The notes: a model not told the origin generated them from the letters alone. A DNA stretch of 64,000 nucleotides from Proteles cristata cristata (GCA_017311185.1 JAESUZ010005113.1:62001-126000), one strand, 5' to 3'; counted from the first letter of the stretch, positions 48,501-61,324 are shown. A program made the numbers and translations.

Positions 48501-49507
48501 AGAGGAGGTTCTATTGCTTTTTACATGAATATTAACATTGCCTATATTAACAGTAGCAAATTGTCTTCAGAACAAGAAATATAAGACAAGTTGTCTTCAG
48601 AACAAGAGAAAAAAGGAACACATCATGGTGATAAAGAATCAATATCTGCAGATGATGTAACAATTATAAATCTGTTTATACCTAATAAACTTCCAAAATA
48701 ATAAAAGAAACTGACAAAACTAATAGGAGAATTAGAGAAATTCCCAATTTTTATGGATCAGAAATGTGATAAAGCTTTACCTGATCTTCTAACTTAGCTA
48801 TTTTTATGAGACAACAATGAAGGTGCTGGTCACCACTGGATCTTGGCTAGGGAAGTATCTGTTTCCAAACCCATTTATATGGCCACAGACAAAATTCCAG
48901 GAAAATGGCTGCTGTATTGGGAGCCTCAGCTTCTAGCTGGCTTTTGACCTGATCCTGACATCACATCCTTGACAAATGGTTTTCCTCAACATGGTAACTT
49001 ACTTTGTCAAGGTTAGTAAGGGAGAGTGTCTGCTAACAAGACAAACATTAGAATCTTTTCATGGAATCTAGTGATGGAAATGATATATAGTGATGGAATA
49101 CTATCACTTCAAACTTCAGGTAAGAATTCAGTTATTCAAGGGGAAATGATTACACAGGCCATTAATATTAAAATGCAAAGATCATTGGGAGGAAAATGAA
49201 ATTTTGAGTTTAGAAACCACATCTTCCTGGTTTTTGTTTTCTTAACACTAAAAGCTTTAACAATAAAAATATGCCTATTCTTTCTACTTCAAAATATGGC
49301 CATAAGTAGAATGATTATAAACAGGTATTCAGTACAAATATGCTATCGGAAAAAAACCTGTTATTATTTTGATTTTTATTGTTTTTCCTAAACAGCTTAA
49401 TATCTCAAGAAATAATTGATGTTACTCCTTCCTTATTCTCACCTGTCCCACTCATTCTATTAAATTTGTCATAATTTATTATTCTGTTTTTGATATCGTA
49501 ACTTTTT

Positions 49508-49718
49508 TAAAAAATGTTAATGTTTATTCTTGTGAGAGACAGAGACAGAGCTTGAGTGGGAAAAGGTCAGAGAGAGAGAGAGGAGACACTGAATCTAAAG
49601 CTGGCTCCAGGCTCCAAGCTGTCAGCACAGAGCCTGACAAGGGGTAGAACTCACAAAACACGAGATCAAGACCTGAGCTAAAGTTAGACACTTACCCGAC
49701 TGAGACGTCCAAGTGCCT
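49508..49718 (-). mobile_element. felid SINE shared by both block 1 copies
   Basis: Counterpart of 25535-25772, head CGACTGAGACGTCCAAGTGC. Confidence 0.85.
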
Positions 49719-49729
49719 TGAAATCTTAC

Positions 49730-49831
49730 CTTTGTTCTTGACATTTTCCATGAAAGAGTGATAATATGGAAGCAGTAGAAGTACTAAAACAATCATTCCA
49801 AAGAAAATTATAATAAATTTTGTCCAACTTT
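49730..49831 (-). CDS. butyrophilin-like transmembrane exon, copy 2
   Basis: 102 bases, phase 1 in and out, between a TTTTGTTTCAG acceptor and a GTAAGA donor. Encodes SWTKFII, then the hydrophobic segment IFFGMIVLVLLLLPYY, then HSFMENVKNK. It differs from copy 1 in about nine of 33 residues (such as NTM to FII, A to P before YY) while the frame, the KNK end and the splice sites are kept. On the minus strand the heptad exons at 38.66 and 35.51 kb follow it, the expected butyrophilin order, so this copy may be the one in the ancestral arrangement. Transcription is unknown. Confidence 0.75.
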
Positions 49832-50086
49832 CTGAAACAAAACAAAACAAAACAAAATGTAGATGTGCAATTAGTGTCAATTTTTCACTCTTAGTCTCCT
49901 TTCACCCATGAAGAGCCCACTTGTATTTTTTTACTCCCACCTGTGGAGGTTTGAGAGTTGTCTTTGTTCAAACAACAGAAAGATGTTTTTTGAACATCAG
50001 CTACTTTCACGACATTACACTAAGCTACTCTGCGGGACACATCAAAACAGAAGTTACAGTTCCTATGCTAAGAAAATTTCTCTAGA

Positions 50087-50090
<4 letters not shown>

Positions 50091-50170
<80 letters not shown>
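50091..50170. repeat. (AT)n(GA)n compound microsatellite
   Basis: About 22 AT units followed by about 16 GA units. The copy 1 counterpart is only a short imperfect AT/GATA tract. Confidence 0.95.
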
Positions 50171-50175
<5 letters not shown>

Positions 50176-50419
50176 GGGATTCTCTTCCTTACATTCCCAG
50201 AACAATGATGCTTGGATAAACTTATTTAACCACTGTGGACTGACCTAGGGAAAGGACTTTACAGAGACATTTTATGGGCAGCTTCCATACCCAAAGTCCA
50301 GCTTATGCTAACTCTCTGTGAGATGGAAAATCTATCACTCTATGTCAATATTCCAACGGGAATTCAGAGAAAGACTTGTCCCACCCATATCTCTCATTCC
50401 ACTTTTGAACTTACTACCT

Positions 50420-50534
50420 TTTTTTTTTTTTTTTTTTTTACAAATAGTTTATTGTTAAATTAGTTTCCACATAACACTCAGTGCTCATCCCCATAAGTGT
50501 CCTCCTCTATGCCCATCCCCCCTCCCCCCCACAT
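50420..50534 (-). mobile_element. short L1 3' end private to block 1 copy 2
   Basis: Poly-T then ACAAATAGTTTATTGTTAAA to CATCCC, interrupting ACTACCT...CTACCTCTTAATTTCC, which is uninterrupted in copy 1 (26.43 kb). Confidence 0.9.
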
Positions 50535-52436
50535 CCTACCTCTTAATTTCCTACATCTCTCATCTGTGCAATGCATAATTGCAGCCCAAGATGCAAAATC
50601 TTCCATTTCTTTATCGTATTCTCATCTCCATTCAATTCAGAATTTCTACTCTGAATTGCCCTATTTTTGACAGTCTCTTCCCTTGCTCTTTTCATTGTTG
50701 GCCCTCACTCAGTTACCAAAAAATTAACATATACTATCAAATAGTTGTTTTCAGGGTTCTTCATTTCTTCACAATAAATGATACTGGGGTTTCCTTGACT
50801 AAACTCTGGTCACTCAAATCCTGTCCAGGAGGCTACTTACTTAACTTTAACCTTTCTTTTTTTCTCTCTCTCTCTCTCTCTAGTCAGAGAAGTGAGCTTA
50901 TCTTTTTATATACTTTGAAGGCTGCTCTCAGGATATTGTTTGACCAACTGCATTAACAAATCTACTTGTGTTTTGCAATACAATCAGCTAAGCCACTCTA
51001 CTCTCGTATCGAGTCTGAATATATATATTGACCTTCTGATGACTTTCCCGGATTTATTTCAAGTTTTTCCTCTGTAAGACTTGGGTGTAAACCTGAGCAT
51101 CTTGAGAAAAGTCACTGATGGTACACTTCAAAACTGCCTGTCACTCTTATTGGATTCTTGTATACTTATGATTGAGATTTCTAATGTTTTTTTGAGCCAA
51201 GTCCTCACATAATCATGACATGATTTTTGTTGTTGTTTTTGTTTCTTTCAATGTGAATTTTCCTTTCAAAAATCAGTGCGGAATCCTTTCTTTTTAAACC
51301 AATATTCTGTCTCTAGGTTAAATGTGCCACAATTCCATAAAGTATGCTTTAAAATTTTTGTATTAAAACTATTGGTTGTTTGAAATGAGCTTAAAATTTA
51401 TTCAGGATTTCTGATTCCAGTCGAGATGTATTTAATCTCTCACCCGAAATTAAAGATGGGACAAAATACCTGGACCAACAGAACACAAGATGTTGGAAAT
51501 TGGACAAAAAAGGACAGTGATCTCAAATGGAGAGGAAACAAATGAGGTGAAGTCTAAGATTTCCACACCTTACTCTCTAAAGAAAGTTTCAAGGCTGCCT
51601 CAGAGAAAACGTCTGAGCCTGGAAGAATCCTTGAGTGGAGAGGACAAACATGAGAGGCTAGGCATACCAAGGCAGAGTTCATAGAAGACGAGAGAGCTGC
51701 ACAAGGACAGAAGTCAGGAGATGTGCATAAAGTCCACCCTAACTCCTTGAGTGAGTATTGAGCAGCACAAACATGTGAAGAAACTACTTGAGGATAGAAA
51801 CCATCTGAAGGTAACTAAAGAAGACCTAGAGAAATGGATGATCCTACCATTTCTATGGATTCGAAGACTCAATATGTTAGAATACCATATCTCCCTAAAA
51901 TGATTCCTAGATTCAGCATATTACAATTAAAATTCAGCATACTCTTTTTGTTAAAAATGGTATGACAATTCTAAAATTCACGTGGAAAATAAAAAGAAAA
52001 AACTTGAATAGCCCAAACAAACAAAAATCTGAAGAACAAAATTGGGAGAACAATACTACCTAATTCTAGGATTTATTATAAAGTTACTTGGATGAAAACA
52101 ATGTGGTGCTGGTGTAAAGGGAAAAAAAACCCAAATAGAACAACTTAAAAGAATTCAGAAATAGAGCTACATACATCTGAACAACTGATTACCAATGAAG
52201 GTGAAAAGACAATAGCTAGATACATATGGATATCCATATGAAAATAAAAGCTTCGATCCAAGCCTTGAAACATATTTAAATGAAACATAGACATAAATAT
52301 GAAACCTAAATCTATGAAAAGACTCAAAGAAAACATAGAGAATCTTGGTGACCTTGGGTTAAACATATTGACACAGAAACACAATCCACACACAAAAACT
52401 AGTGATACATTAAATCTCATTAAAATCAATAGTGTT
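50535..52436. other. intron-like and old L1-derived sequence of block 1 copy 2, no gene
   Basis: Parallel to 26.43-28.56 kb in copy 1; no exon recognised. Confidence 0.5.
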
Positions 52437-52653
52437 GGGGTGCCTAGGTGGCTCAGTCACTTAAGCATCTGACTCTTGATTTTGGCTCAAGTCATGAACT
52501 CACGGTTGATGAGATGAGATGAGATGGAGCCCCATGTTGGGTTTTGCACTGACAGCACAGAGCCCACTCGGGGTTCTCTCTCACTCTCTCTCTCTGCCCC
52601 TCTGCCACTCACTCTCTTTCTCTGTCTCTCTCAAAATAAAAAAATAAACATTT
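52437..52653 (+). mobile_element. felid SINE shared by both block 1 copies
   Basis: Counterpart of 28563-28764, with a GAGAT triplication in the body. Confidence 0.9.
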
Positions 52654-52947
52654 TAATAAAACAATCACTCTTTTTTTCAAGACACTTTTAAGACAATGAA
52701 AAGATAATCCATAGTTTGGAAGAAAATTGTAATTCACAAATCTTGTAGAAGTGTTGTATCCAGAATATAAAGGACTCTCAGAATGCTAACAAGAAAAGAA
52801 TACAAAACAGGCAAAAGATCTGAACAGATATAGGATGAAAAATAGGTTCATGAAAAGATGTTCAGCGTCATTAGTCATTATGATTGCAAATTTATACCAA
52901 AATAAGATAACAACTACACATGTATCAGAATGTCTAAAATTAGAAAG

Positions 52948-54018
52948 AAATTGGAAGAAGATATGAACAGACACTTCTCCAAAGAGGACATCCAGATGAC
53001 CAACAGACACATGAAATGATGCTCAGCGTCCCTCATCATCAGGGAAATACAAATCAAAACCGCACTGAGATACCACCTCACGCTGGTCAGAGTGGCTAAA
53101 ATGAACAAATCAGTGGGCGCCTGGGAGCTCATTCAGTTAAGCTCAGGTCATGATCTCATAGTTCATGAGTTCGGGCCCCTAGTCGGGCTCTGTGCTGGTG
53201 GCTGGCTCAGAGCCTTAGCCTGTTTCAGATTCTGTGTCTCCCTCTCTCTCTGACCTGCTCACACTGTCTGTCTCTCTCTTAGAAGTAAACAAAGACATTA
53301 AAAAAAAATTTTTAAAGAAAAATAAATAAAATGAACAAATCAGGGGACTCTAGATGCTGGTGAAGTTGTGCAGAAACGAGCACTCTCTTATACTATTGGT
53401 GGGAATGTAGACCGGTGCAGCCCCTCTGGAAAACAGTGTGGAGGTTCCTCAAAAAATTAACTATAGAACTCCCCTATGATCCAACCGTAGCACTGCTAGG
53501 AATTTACCCGAAGGACACAGGAGTGCTGATGCAAAGGGGCACATGTACCCCAATGTTCATAGCAGCACTCTCAACAATATCCAAAACATGGAAAGAGCCT
53601 AAGTGTCCAAGTGAGGAATGGATCAAGAAGATGTGGTTTATCTATACAACGGAATACTGCATGGCAACGAGAAGGAATGAAATCTGGCCATATGTAGCAA
53701 TGTAGATGGAACCTGAAGGTGTTATGCTGAGCGAAATAAGTCAGGCAGAGAAGGACAGATACCGTATGTTTTCATGTATAAGTGGATCAGGAGAAACTTA
53801 ACAGAGGACCATGGGGGAGGAGAAGAGGAAATATAGTTGGGGAGAGGGAGGGAGACAAACCATGAGAGACGCTTGAATACTGAGAACAAACTGAGGGATG
53901 ATGGGGGTGGGGGAGAGGGGAAGGGGGGTGATGGGCATGGAGGAGGGCACTTGGAATGAGCACTGGGTGTTATATGGAAACTAACTTGACAATAAACTAT
54001 TTTAAAAAAAAATAAAAG
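52948..54018 (+). mobile_element. L1 3' part, 5' end deleted
   Basis: ORF2 C-terminus, 3'UTR and poly-A tail (54004-54018). Shares with 34680-35408 the SINE at the same ORF2 position, so both come from one L1 insertion. Flanks resume old L1 sequence at AATATGAATTGGTACAACCA. Confidence 0.88.
53114..53327 (+). mobile_element. felid SINE in L1 ORF2, sister of the one at 34.84 kb
   Basis: AAAATGAACAAATCAG on both sides (53098-53113, 53328-53343). Confidence 0.95.
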
Positions 54019-54540
54019 AATATGAATTGGTACAACCACCTTGGAAGACAGTTTGACAGTTTCTTGAAAAGGTAAATTGTAAAGTTATTATATGATTCAG
54101 CCATTTTCCTGTGGAAAATAAAAGTAAAAATATATGTCGATATAAACGTTTCTATATGAGTGTTCATTGTGGCTTTCTTTGTAATTGCTAAAGACTAGAC
54201 AGAACCTAAGTATTTATCCTGAGGAGAATGAGTAGAAAAATTATTATATATACTATGTATAATAGTGTGTGTGTGTGTGTGTGTGTGTATAGTAAATAGT
54301 ATATAGTATAGTATATATACAGTATATAGAAAAATTATTATACACATACATGATGGAATAACATATAGCAATAAAAAGGACTGAACTGCTGATACATATA
54401 ACACCATAGAGAAATCTTAAAATAGTTATGTTGAATGATGGAAGCAAATACAAAAGTTGTGCACAGTGTTTGATTCCACTTAGAAAATTAGAGAAAGTTT
54501 AAACTAATCTAACGAAGCAGCAGAAAGAGAAATTGAGGAA
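54019..54540 (+). mobile_element. old L1 3' region
   Basis: AAGACAGTTTGACAGTTTCT, ATGATTCAGCCATTTTCCTG and ATAGCAATAAAAAGGACTGA are ORF2-end landmarks of an old L1, the host element into which the younger L1 inserted. Contains a (GT)n tract at about 54265-54288. Confidence 0.7.
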
Positions 54541-55109
54541 CTGGGAAGGTCAAACATGTCTCCTGCTCTTGAAACTAATGGCTTTCTGAAGAAGAGGTCC
54601 TGTAGTGCCCAACAGTGTAATACCCTTGCTCAATGGAGCCTGATGCTCCAGTAGTGTCTCCCATATGTGTTGTATGTGCCTTGCTGCTATGCCTGAGCTG
54701 CTTTTTTCTTCAGTCCAGGTGTCAGCAGTTGCAAAAGCATTATGAACTTTACTGTATAGGACTTTATTCTCATTTTGGGGATGAAGTAGAATTGCTTTCT
54801 CTCTCACTTGCCTTTAGGTCCCCCCATTATTATTCTTTTTTGTACATTGCCAGATTCCGTACCAGTTTTACATATTTTCTTTATATTACATATATCCTCT
54901 TCCTCTTTCCTCCAGATCTTCTGAACTTCTTTATTATTTTTGTTTCATAGACCTTATTATGACTTCCAAAGAAATACAACTTGCTTTCTATTAGAAACTC
55001 ATAATACAATTTTCTTTAGGAATGTGGAATAGTCCCTGCATTTTAAATGACTACTTTCCCTTTTTCTGGGGGAAAAAAAAAGGTAAATCAAAGAAAATTG
55101 GATTTAGTA
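54541..55109. other. no gene seen
   Basis: Unassigned sequence, possibly an old repeat. No recognisable exon. Confidence 0.4.
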
Positions 55110-57326
55110 GTGAAGGTGGTGGAGTAGCAGGATCCTAAGCTCATCTTGTCTCACCGACCCAGTTAGATAAAAGAGCCACATCAGTGAAACTAATTCAAAA
55201 AATGACCTGAAGACTGGCAGAAAGATTTTCCACAGGTAATCACAGAGAGGTCACATCAAAAACAATAAGAGAGAAGAGATGCAAAGAGGCCAGGAACCAA
55301 ATTCCCGATGAGACTAACCACCAACAGAAGGAACACTACATGCTGGGGGAAGGAAAAGATGATGCCACACCAATCACCCGAGACATGAAGACCTGCTCTG
55401 GGAAGATGAGTTTCTATAATATTTGCCTTTGAAAACCACTGAAGCTTAACTTTGTGAGTTTTTACAATTAGTGAAGCCTAACTTTGGGTACTTTAAAAAT
55501 CAATGCCCTTAGAGTTAGGAAACTGAGTCCTTGCCCTTAAAGAGCCAGCATAACAAACAACCCACATAGATATAGCATTGAAGCTGCAGTTTAAAACGTG
55601 CTTGAAATATACATACATACGTACATACACACATACATACATACATACATACATACATACATACATACATACATAAATGGTATTTGAAGTATACAAGGAG
55701 GAGATTTATTTACTCATCTCAAGATATGTGTTGGAAGGGCAGAGGTCTTTAGCAGACTGCTCCACGAACAAAAGCACTGGTTGGTGTCATTTCTCTCCTC
55801 CTCATCTTAGCCTAGGTAGCCTCACACTCACAGAAACCAGCAAAAATAGTCTTCACAAATCTTGGTAACAGAGTGCTTCTGCTGTCAATGTTCCCCATGG
55901 ATCCACTGCATCCAAACTGCCAGTCTATGAAGACATCTCTCCAACGTGGCTCCTGCCAAGACACAACCTGCAAGCTGCATTGCCAGGGTCTGGGGAGACT
56001 CCTGCCCCGGGGAGAGGGGAAGATTACCACAGAACGCAGTTCTACTGCAGCCCCAGCAGACAGACTGGGGGCAGGTTTCTAGTCTGACTACTGGCTCTGC
56101 CCAATAACAAAAACCTTTCAGGGGACAATGCAAGGAGGGAGCCCTGCAGTTCAGTGCCGTTGCAGCCTCAGCAGATAGATTCAGGGTATGTATCTAGTCT
56201 TATTACACATCCTGCCCACCAACCAAACTCTCTCAGAGGACCACATGGGGAGAGAGTCTTGCATTTTACTGCAACTGCAACCCTAAGGGATGGGCTGAAG
56301 ACAGGCATCTGGTCTGACTACTGACATTACCCAATGACAAGCCTATGGCCACTCCAGCATGGACCCTTAACAACACAGGGAACAAACCTTACCCAGTGTG
56401 CCCACAAAAGGCAAAAATGGGCCATTGTAGCTGATGGAACTAAAAGCACATGTGGCTCAGCCACAAGCAGTAGGGCACATGCAACCCACTTACAAGATAG
56501 CTCAGAGTGTCTGGTTCTAGGTAACAGATGACATTGTGCTACAGGACACCCTAAGACCTCTTTTTCATAAGGCCACTCCAAGATCATGAGATCTATCTGA
56601 TTTTCCTAATACATGGAAATAAGCATAGAGCATTAGACAAAATGAGGAGATAGAAGAATATGTCCCAAATGAAAGACGTTAGCTAAAGAGCTAAATAAAA
56701 GAGATAAGCAATATGCCTGGTAAATAATCTGAAGTAATAATTATAAAGAGTGGAGAATCTCAGCGAGATCTTCAACAAAGAGATAGAAAATATATGAAAG
56801 AACCAATCTGAGAAGAAGAACTAAATAACTAAAATAACACACAAGAGGAAATTAATAGCAGATTACAACATAAGGGAATGAATTAAAGCACTGCAATAAA
56901 GAGTAATGGAAAGCAACCAGGCTGAATAACAAAAAGAGAAACAAATATTCAAAAAAGAGACTAAATTAGGGGAACTCAGCAGCAGCATCAATCATAATAA
57001 CTTTCACATGACAAGGATCCCAGTAGGAGAAGAGAGTTAGAAGGGGGGCAGCAAACTTATTTGTAGAAAAAATAGTTGTAAACTTCCCTAATCTGGAAAA
57101 GGACACAGACATCCAGATCCAGAGGCACAGTAAGCCACTAACAAAATCAACACAAGGAAGACCACACAAAGACTATTAGTAATTAAAATGGCCAAAAGTA
57201 ATGGTGAAGAGAGAAGTTTAAAAGAAACATTAGTGAAGAAAAAAACTTACATACAAGGGAAACCCCATACACTATCAGATGATTTTTCAGCAAAAATTTT
57301 CAGCAGGTCAGAAGGAAGTGGTTTGC
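55110..57326 (+). mobile_element. older L1, 5'UTR and ORF1 remnant
   Basis: Begins GTGAAGGTGGTGGAGTAGCA, a carnivore L1 5' start. ORF1-like sequence runs from about 56.65 kb to GACACAGACATCCAGATCCA and is cut by the next L1 at 57327. Confidence 0.75.
55608..55676. repeat. (TACA)n microsatellite
   Basis: About 17 tandem CATA units with few interruptions. Confidence 0.95.
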
Positions 57327-58821
57327 TGGGGCCAAAATGGTGGAGAAATAGGAGGATCTGTACTTTTGGTGTCTGAGAACAGACAAAGAAGGGCTGAAGC
57401 CAAAGGACTTTGAACACCAAAAGCCTGGGAAGAAAAGGGACCTAGTCTACCAGGGAGAAAATGGAAAACCAGATGGCCCCATAGGTGCGTGATTATGAAC
57501 TGGAGGAGATAAAATGGGCCACATAAGCATGGAGGGGAGGGATCCCCTTCCGTGGAGAGACAAAGGGAAGAGAAAGAGAGGCTGGGGAAGCGTAGGACTG
57601 TATCTGGACAAGAGAAAAACCTTGGACCAGGACCGAGAGGGATCCTATCATCCCATCTCTAACTGCAGGGCTTTTTTTGGACTGGGGCCACCTGCCCTGT
57701 TCCCACACCTGGGAAGGAGGGGACTAAATTCCGGGTTTGGTGGTAGTTCAGGGGTGCAGTCTGCAGCAGGAGAAACCAGTCCCCTCCCATGAAGTGCTGT
57801 GGATGAGGGTAGAACCAGGCAGGACCTCATATGGGGCGGGGGGTGCACATGGAGAGGCACTTCCTCAATGCCAGGGCTTTTAGGTGCCATCCAAGCTATG
57901 GGGCACAGGAGTCATGGGACCCAGGCTGTACCCGAAGCACAGTGAGGACGGATCCAAAGGAGTGATTTGGTACACCTTGTCTGTGGAGATGGGACTGGGC
58001 GGGGGGGTCACCATTTTTCTCCCCACAACCACCAAGACAGGGCCTCAGGGATTAGTCCGAGAGGCGGGACCTACACCGAACCATGCCCCTCCGACCACTC
58101 CCCTCATCCACACCCCTCGCTCTGGGGAGCTGCTTATCTACTGGAGGTAGTTAGACACTGTGGAATGAGATGGGCCCCTCTTCTGGACTAGCACCGCGGC
58201 ATTGCCTGGATTAACTCTAGGACAATTCTTGTTATTTAGATATATTTTCCCTTTTCTGTTTCTTATCTCTTCCCTCCTCTAGGCTGGTTACTCTAGTTAT
58301 TGGTTTGCTTCAACAGACAAACCACCTGCCCCGGCCCGTCATTTCTCTCTGTCCTCTTCCATGAGCACCATCTCCACCCTGTTCTTTTCTTGTAGCTGGT
58401 GTTTCTGGTTTCTTGCTTTTAATTTGTTCTTTGTTTTTGTTTGTTTGCTTCTTTGTTTTATTTGTTTGTGTGTTTGTTTCCCATTTGTTTGTCTGCTTGA
58501 TTTCCTTTCCAGGGCTACTTTCAGGAACAAATCAAAGCACACCTGGTGGAGGGTCCAAAACACCACTACAAGTAGGGAAATAAAATAACCAAAGTCACAA
58601 CAATAGAGAGCGAGTGACACTCTCCAAAAACCACCTCCTGAACAGACAGGCCCTGGACAGTGTATGATCACCCTTTTATATACAGTGCTCGCAGATGCAG
58701 AGCATATAACAAGCTTCTAAAACTTACAAGAGACAGAAAATTAGCCAAAATGATGAAACGGAAGAATTCTCCTCAAAGAAATTCCTGAAAGAGGTGACAG
58801 CTAAAGAACTGATCAAAACAG

Positions 58822-59008
58822 GGGTGCCTGGCTGGCTCAGTCAGTTGAGCGTCCGACTTCAGCTTAGGTCATGATAACATGGTTTGTGGGTTCTAGCCTC
58901 ACATCAGGCTCTGTGTTGGAGCCTGCTTCGGATTCTATGTCTCTTTCTCTGCTCTTCCCTGCTGGTGCTCTCTCTCTCAAAAATAAAGACTAAATGATAA
59001 TAAAAAAA
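58822..59008 (+). mobile_element. felid SINE in L1 ORF1
   Basis: Flanked by CTGATCAAAACAG (ending 58821) and TTGATCAAAACAG (ending 59024). Confidence 0.93.
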
Positions 59009-59411
59009 GAATTGATCAAAACAGATATAAGCAACATAAATGAACAAGAATTTAGAATAATAGTAAAAAAAAAATTAATCTCTGGGCTTGAAAAAAGCAT
59101 AGAGAAGAGCAGAGGCTCCATTGGTGCAGAGATCAAGGATCTTAAAAATTGTTATGATGAAGTTAAAAATGCTGTAAATGAGGTGCAAAATAAAATCCAC
59201 AGCGTGGATTGAAGAGACAGAAGGGAGAATAGGTGAATTAGAAGAAAAAATTGTGGAAAAAGAGGAAGCAGAGAAAAAGAGAGATAAAAAGATCTTGGAT
59301 CAGGAAAGGAGAATTAGAGAACTAAGTGATGCAATCAAATGGAACATTATCGGTATCATGGGAACTCTAGAAGAAGAAGATCAGAGAGAAAGGGGCAGAA
59401 GGTGTACTTGA
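58994..59411 (+). pseudogene. L1 ORF1 remnant
   Basis: After the SINE the frame reads ELIKTDISNINEQEFRIIVK and a Lys/Glu-rich coiled coil (EERIGELEEKIVEKEEAEK type), then in another frame KETDIEIQETQNSP. This is the coiled coil and start of the RNA-binding part of L1 ORF1. It is disrupted by frameshifts and by two SINE insertions (58822-59008 and 59618-59837). Confidence 0.8.
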
Positions 59412-59615
59412 AAAAATTATAGCTGAAAACCTCCAAAACCTGGGGAAGGAAACAGACATTGAAATCCAGGAGACACAGAACTCCCCTCAGATGTAACTTG
59501 AATCGATCTTCTGCACAACATATCATAGTGAAACTGTCAAAACACAAGGATTAAGAGAGAATTCTGATAGCAGGTAGGGATAAACAAGCTTTAACATACA
59601 AAGGTAAAACAGAGA

Positions 59616-59837
59616 TTGGGGCGCCTGAGTGGCTTAGTTGGTTGAGCGTCCGACTTTCGCTTGGGTCATGATCTCGCGGTTCATGGGTTCGAGCCCCGCG
59701 TCAGGCTCTGTGCTGACGGCCAGCTCAGAGCCTGGAGCCTGTTTCGGTCTGTGATTCCCTCTCTCTCTGACCCTCCCCTGCTCACGCTGTCTCTCTCTCT
59801 CCTAGAAATAAAAAAAAAACAAAAACAAAAACAAAAC
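59616..59837 (+). mobile_element. felid SINE in L1 ORF1 C-terminus
   Basis: AAAGGTAAAACAGAGA (59600-59615) and AAAGGTAGAACAGAGA (59838-59853) flank it. Confidence 0.94.
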
Positions 59838-61324
59838 AAAGGTAGAACAGAGAAAGGTAGGAGCAGACCTATCTACTGAAACCTGGCAGGCCAGAAAGGA
59901 ATGGCAGGAAATCTTGTGGTAAACAGAAAAAGTATGCAGTCAAGAATCCTTTATCCAGCAAGCCTGTCATTCAGAATAGAAGGAGAGACAAAGATTTCCC
60001 CAAGCAAACAAAAACTGAAGGAATTTATCACCACTAAACCAGCCCTACAAGAGATCCTAAGGGGGACACTGTGAGGGAAATGTTGCAAGGAACACAAAGT
60101 ACCTGAGACATCACTAACAAGCATGAAACCTACAGAGAACACAATGACTCTAAACCCATATTTTTCAGTAATAAGCACTGATTGTAAATGAATGAAATGC
60201 TCCAATCAAAAGACATAAGGTATCAGAATGGTTCAAAAACAAGACTCTGTCTACAAGAGACTCATCTTAGACCTGAGGATTCCTTCAGATTGGAAGTGAG
60301 GGGATGGAAAAATATCCTTCATGATACTGGAAGTCAAAAGAAAGCTGGAGTAGACAAACTAGGATGTAGCAAGAGATGAAGAAGGGCATTGTATAATAAT
60401 TATAGGGTCTTTCCATAAGGAAGAACTAACAATTATAAATGTCTATGCACCGAATTCAGAAACACCCAAATGTATAAAACAATTAATCACAAACATAAGC
60501 AATCTTACTGACAAGAAGGTGCTAATTACAGGGGGCTTTAATACTCCACTTACAGTAATAGACATGTAGACAGAGAATCAGTAAAGAAACAATAGCTCTG
60601 AATGAAACATTGGACTAGATGGACTTGACAGATATGTTTTAGAACTCTAAAAGCAGTGGGATACACTTTCTTCTCAAGTGCACATGTTACATTCTCCAAG
60701 GTAGATCACATACTGGGTCACAATGCAGCCCTAGTAAACATAAGAGAATTGAGATCATACCATGCATGTTTTTGATCACAATGCTATTTAACTTGAAATC
60801 AACCACAGGAAAAAGTCTGGAAAACCTCCAAAAGCATGGATGTTAAAGAACATTCTACTAAAGAACAAATGGGCCAACCAGCCAATTAGAGAAGACATTT
60901 AAAAATATATAGAAGCAAATGAAAATGAAAATACAACAATCCAAACCCATTGGGATGCAGCAAAGGCAGTCCTAAGAAGAAAATACATTGCAATCCAAGC
61001 CTATCTCAAGAAACAAGAAAACTCCCAAATACAAAATCTAACAGCATACCTAAAGGAACTAGAAGCAGAACAGCAAAGACACCCCAAACCCAGCATAAGA
61101 AGAGAAATAGTAAGATCAGGGCAGAAATAAACAATAGAGAATCCAAAACAAAACAAAACCAAAACAAACCCCAAAAGCAGTAGAACATATCAATGAAACC
61201 AAGAGTTGGTGTTTTGAAAAACTAAACAAAATCAATAAACTTGTAGCCAGGCTTCTCAAAAAGAAGAGAGAGTACCTAAATAGATAGAATCACAAATGAA
61301 GATGGATTTATTGCAACCAATCCC

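Larger units (their letters stand above)
48748..52947. repeat. block 1 copy 2: segmental duplication carrying a butyrophilin transmembrane exon
   Basis: Matches 24785-29060 throughout. Private features: an (AT)n(GA)n expansion (50091-50170) and a short L1 3' piece (50420-50534). It lacks the SINE of copy 1 at 27258-27469. The right edge joins a 5'-deleted L1 that in copy 1 is present with its 5' end. Confidence 0.92.

Noticed and set aside
55618..55676. CRISPR-like or tandem regulatory array
   Set aside because: Simple tetranucleotide repeat without spacers.
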